Below, piece by piece: positions 4,110 to 6,087 of a stretch of DNA of 6,087 nt (position 1 is the first letter of the stretch; the number at the start of each line of letters is the position of its first letter). Origin of the DNA: Acidimicrobiia bacterium (GTDB lineage: Bacteria; Actinomycetota; Acidimicrobiia; Acidimicrobiales; Ilumatobacteraceae); NCBI GenBank assembly GCA_013811855.1, contig JACCUL010000473.1:1-6087 (forward strand), given 5' to 3'. Below the pieces are notes generated by a model. That model was given only the letters and a program-made list of their open reading frames with translations. It did no database searches and was not told the origin of the DNA. The translations under genes and the position numbers were made by a program.

Positions 4110-6087
4110 GTGGTCAGCAAGGCAGCGCGGTCGTTGTCCACAGTGGGGTGCCTCGCCGTGCTTGGCCTCGTCGCCGCGCTCCTGCCGACGCCGCCGGCGC
4201 GGGCGGCGATGACGGGCGTCGTCGACGACTTCCCCTTGGCCAACCAGCCGCGGGTCATGGACGGCCGGATCTACGCCATCGTGTCCCGTGGCAACGCCGT
4301 CTACGTCGGCGGCACGTTCACCACGATCCGCCCGGCGGCGTCGACCGCCGCTCAGATCCCCCAAGCCTTCCTCTTCAAGTTCGACGTGTCGACCGGACTC
4401 ATCGACGGCACGTTCGCGCCGGTGCTCGACGGCGCCGTCGAGGGGCTGGCGCTCTCGCCGGATGGGTCGCGGCTCTACGTCGGCGGCGCCTTCACCACGG
4501 TCAACGGGTCGGCACGCACCCGGCTCGTCAAGTTGACGACCGGTAACGGCTCGACCGACACTTCGTTCTCGGCCTCGGCGAGCGACACGGTCAAGGACCT
4601 CGCGCTGCGCGGCGACGATCTCATCGTCGGCGGGTACTTCCGCCTGCTCAACGGCGTCGCCCGCCAACGGCTCGGCGCGGTGAGCGCGACCACGGGCGCG
4701 CTGCGCAGCGGGTGGAACGTGCCGCTGAACGTCCCGCGCGGGGCCTTCAAGGAGTACGTGCAGGATCTCGACGTCTCACCGGACGGTGCGTGGTTGGTCG
4801 TCGTCGGGAACTTCAGGACCGCGGGAGGCCTCCCGCGCGAGCAGGTCGCCGTGATCGGCCTGGCGCCAGGCACGGCGACGGTCGCCAACTGGGCGACCAA
4901 CGGCTTCGACCCCCCGTGCGAGAGCGGCTTCCGGGCGACGTACGTCCGCGGCGTCGACATCGCCCCCGACAGCTCGTGGTTCGTCGTCGCCACGACCGGC
5001 GGCGCGAACGCCGGGACGCTATGCGACTCGGCCAGCCGTTGGGAGCTCCCGCCTCGCGCCGCCGGACCAGACGTCCAACCGACGTGGGTCACGTGGACCG
5101 GCAGCGACACCCACTGGTCGGCCGAGATCACCGGCGAGGCCGTGTACGTCGGCGGCCACCAGCGCTGGGAGAACAGCGTCGATCCGTGGGACGGCAAGGC
5201 CCCCGGTCGCGTCTCCCGGCCGGGGATCGCGGCGCTCGATCCGACCAGCGGCGTGCCGCTGTCGTGGAACCCCGGTCGTGACCGCGGCCGGGGCGTCGAG
5301 GCGATGCTGGCCACCGACGACCACCTGTTCGTCGGCAGTGACACCGTGCTGTTCGCTGGCGTCGTCCGTCAGCGCCTCGCCGTCCTGCCGTACGCCGGAG
5401 GGACCCGGAACCTGCCGCCCGAGCCGCGACCGTTGCCGGTCACGTGGCACGTCGGGATGACCGACGGCACGCTGCGCGCCCTGCGCTACGACGGCGCCGC
5501 GTTCGGGCCCTCGAGCACCGTCAGTGGCCCGGCGATCGACGGTGAGGACTGGAGGACGGTGCGCGACGCGTTCGTGCAGCGCGGCCAGCTGGTCTACTTC
5601 GGCCCCAACTCCGCGTACTTCCGCCGGCCCTACGACGGCGCCAGCTTCGGGACGGCGACCAACCTCTCGACCACGGTCGGGTACCTGGGCACCAACAACC
5701 CGACCCTCTACAACCAGCCCTACAACGTTGGGGCGGTGACGAACGCCGGCATCTCCAACGGCTGGCTGTACTACACGCACAGCAACGACAGCCGCCTGTG
5801 GTCGCGCGGCTACTCGAACGACAGCGGCATCATCGGGGGGCACGAGATCGTGTCGTCGCACGCCAACTGGAGCGGGGCGCGGGCCATCGACGTCGTCGGC
5901 GACTGGCTCTACGCGGCGTGGTCCGACGGCAAGCTGTACCGCTTCCATCTCGACGGTCGGGAGGTCGAGTTCGGCACCCGCACCGTGGTCGACGACGGTT
6001 CGGCGACCGGGATCAACTGGGCCACGGTTGGGGCGCTGTTCAGCACGTCGGCCGCCGGGTCCGGCTTCCCACCGCCGAGACCGGTGG
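4110..6087 (+). CDS. Secreted beta-propeller repeat protein, 3'-partial
   Basis: A frame of 659 codons open to the right edge, so the C-terminus is unseen. Residues 1-33 form a Sec signal peptide: basic start (VSKAAR), hydrophobic core at about 12-25, and 'PARA-A' before likely cleavage near residue 32-33. Residues about 50-430 contain recurring blades of delta-60-like type: 'VYVGGTFTTI' at 64-73, 'SPDGSRLYVGGAFTTVNG' at 116-133, 'DLIVGGYFRLLNG' at 170-182, 'SPDGAWLVVVGNFRTAGG' at 223-240, then weaker copies near 281-296, 340-352 and 397-412. About seven units suggest one closed propeller. Cys270 and Cys305 could form a disulfide. From about 445 a second, different repeat appears ('DGTLRALRYDGAAFG', 'RRPYDGASFG', 'DGKLYRFHLDG'). 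The visible end, FPPPRPV, could be the start of a linker. It is probably an extracellular or surface binding or structural protein; the ligand is unknown. The preceding gene points the same way, but a 154-base gap and its own promoter candidate suggest separate transcription. Confidence 0.88.
   Translation, partial: MVSKAARSLSTVGCLAVLGLVAALLPTPPARAAMTGVVDDFPLANQPRVMDGRIYAIVSRGNAVYVGGTFTTIRPAASTAAQIPQAFLFKFDVSTGLIDGTFAPVLDGAVEGLALSPDGSRLYVGGAFTTVNGSARTRLVKLTTGNGSTDTSFSASASDTVKDLALRGDDLIVGGYFRLLNGVARQRLGAVSATTGALRSGWNVPLNVPRGAFKEYVQDLDVSPDGAWLVVVGNFRTAGGLPREQVAVIGLAPGTATVANWATNGFDPPCESGFRATYVRGVDIAPDSSWFVVATTGGANAGTLCDSASRWELPPRAAGPDVQPTWVTWTGSDTHWSAEITGEAVYVGGHQRWENSVDPWDGKAPGRVSRPGIAALDPTSGVPLSWNPGRDRGRGVEAMLATDDHLFVGSDTVLFAGVVRQRLAVLPYAGGTRNLPPEPRPLPVTWHVGMTDGTLRALRYDGAAFGPSSTVSGPAIDGEDWRTVRDAFVQRGQLVYFGPNSAYFRRPYDGASFGTATNLSTTVGYLGTNNPTLYNQPYNVGAVTNAGISNGWLYYTHSNDSRLWSRGYSNDSGIIGGHEIVSSHANWSGARAIDVVGDWLYAAWSDGKLYRFHLDGREVEFGTRTVVDDGSATGINWATVGALFSTSAAGSGFPPPRPV

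Noticed and set aside
3074..4258. A 394-codon minus-strand open frame opposite hemC and the transporter fragment
   Set aside because: Low-complexity Arg/Gly/Asp composition, spanning two genes and an intergenic region with no domain signal. Antisense shadow.
5019..5948. A 309-codon minus-strand open frame within the propeller gene
   Set aside because: Val/Arg/Ala-rich with no motif, while the plus strand carries a signal peptide and repeat-containing protein.

Overview
The window is GC-rich DNA that looks actinobacterial, possibly Acidimicrobiia. That assignment is an inference from strong G/C preference at third codon positions, GTG starts, TAnnnT -10 hexamers close to start codons, and the hemA-hemC gene order; no marker gene settles it.

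Region 1 (1-1483) has somewhat looser codon use. It holds two divergently oriented genes: a small protein resembling dimeric alpha/beta-barrel (ABM-type) proteins on the minus strand (136-507), and a two-helix membrane-anchored protein with an alpha-helical cytoplasmic part on the plus strand (about 725-1483). They are separated by a possible two-way promoter region. Region 2 (1484-1886) has no convincing gene. It contains a short coding-like frame without a start codon, a hairpin, and an imperfect palindrome that overlaps the likely hemA promoter.

Region 3 (1887-3955) starts with a complete glutamyl-tRNA reductase gene, hemA, for the first committed step of C5-pathway tetrapyrrole synthesis. 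Seventeen bases later comes hemC (porphobilinogen deaminase), but only its first ~137 residues are HemC. The frame then continues without interruption into the C-terminal ~127 residues of an ArsB/SLC13-type membrane transporter. The HemC part needed to hold the dipyrromethane cofactor is missing, and neither hemD nor hemB follows. This is either an in-frame rearrangement or an assembly chimera, and it is the most notable point in the window.

Region 4 (3956-6087) has a 154-base intergenic stretch with a hairpin, a candidate -10 element and a Shine-Dalgarno sequence. It is followed by a long secreted beta-propeller protein that starts with GTG at 4110 and runs off the right edge (659 codons visible, no stop). 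It has a Sec signal peptide, a first propeller of delta-60-like 'VGGxF' repeats, and a second set of different repeats. No RNA gene, CRISPR array, insertion sequence or transposase was recognised.
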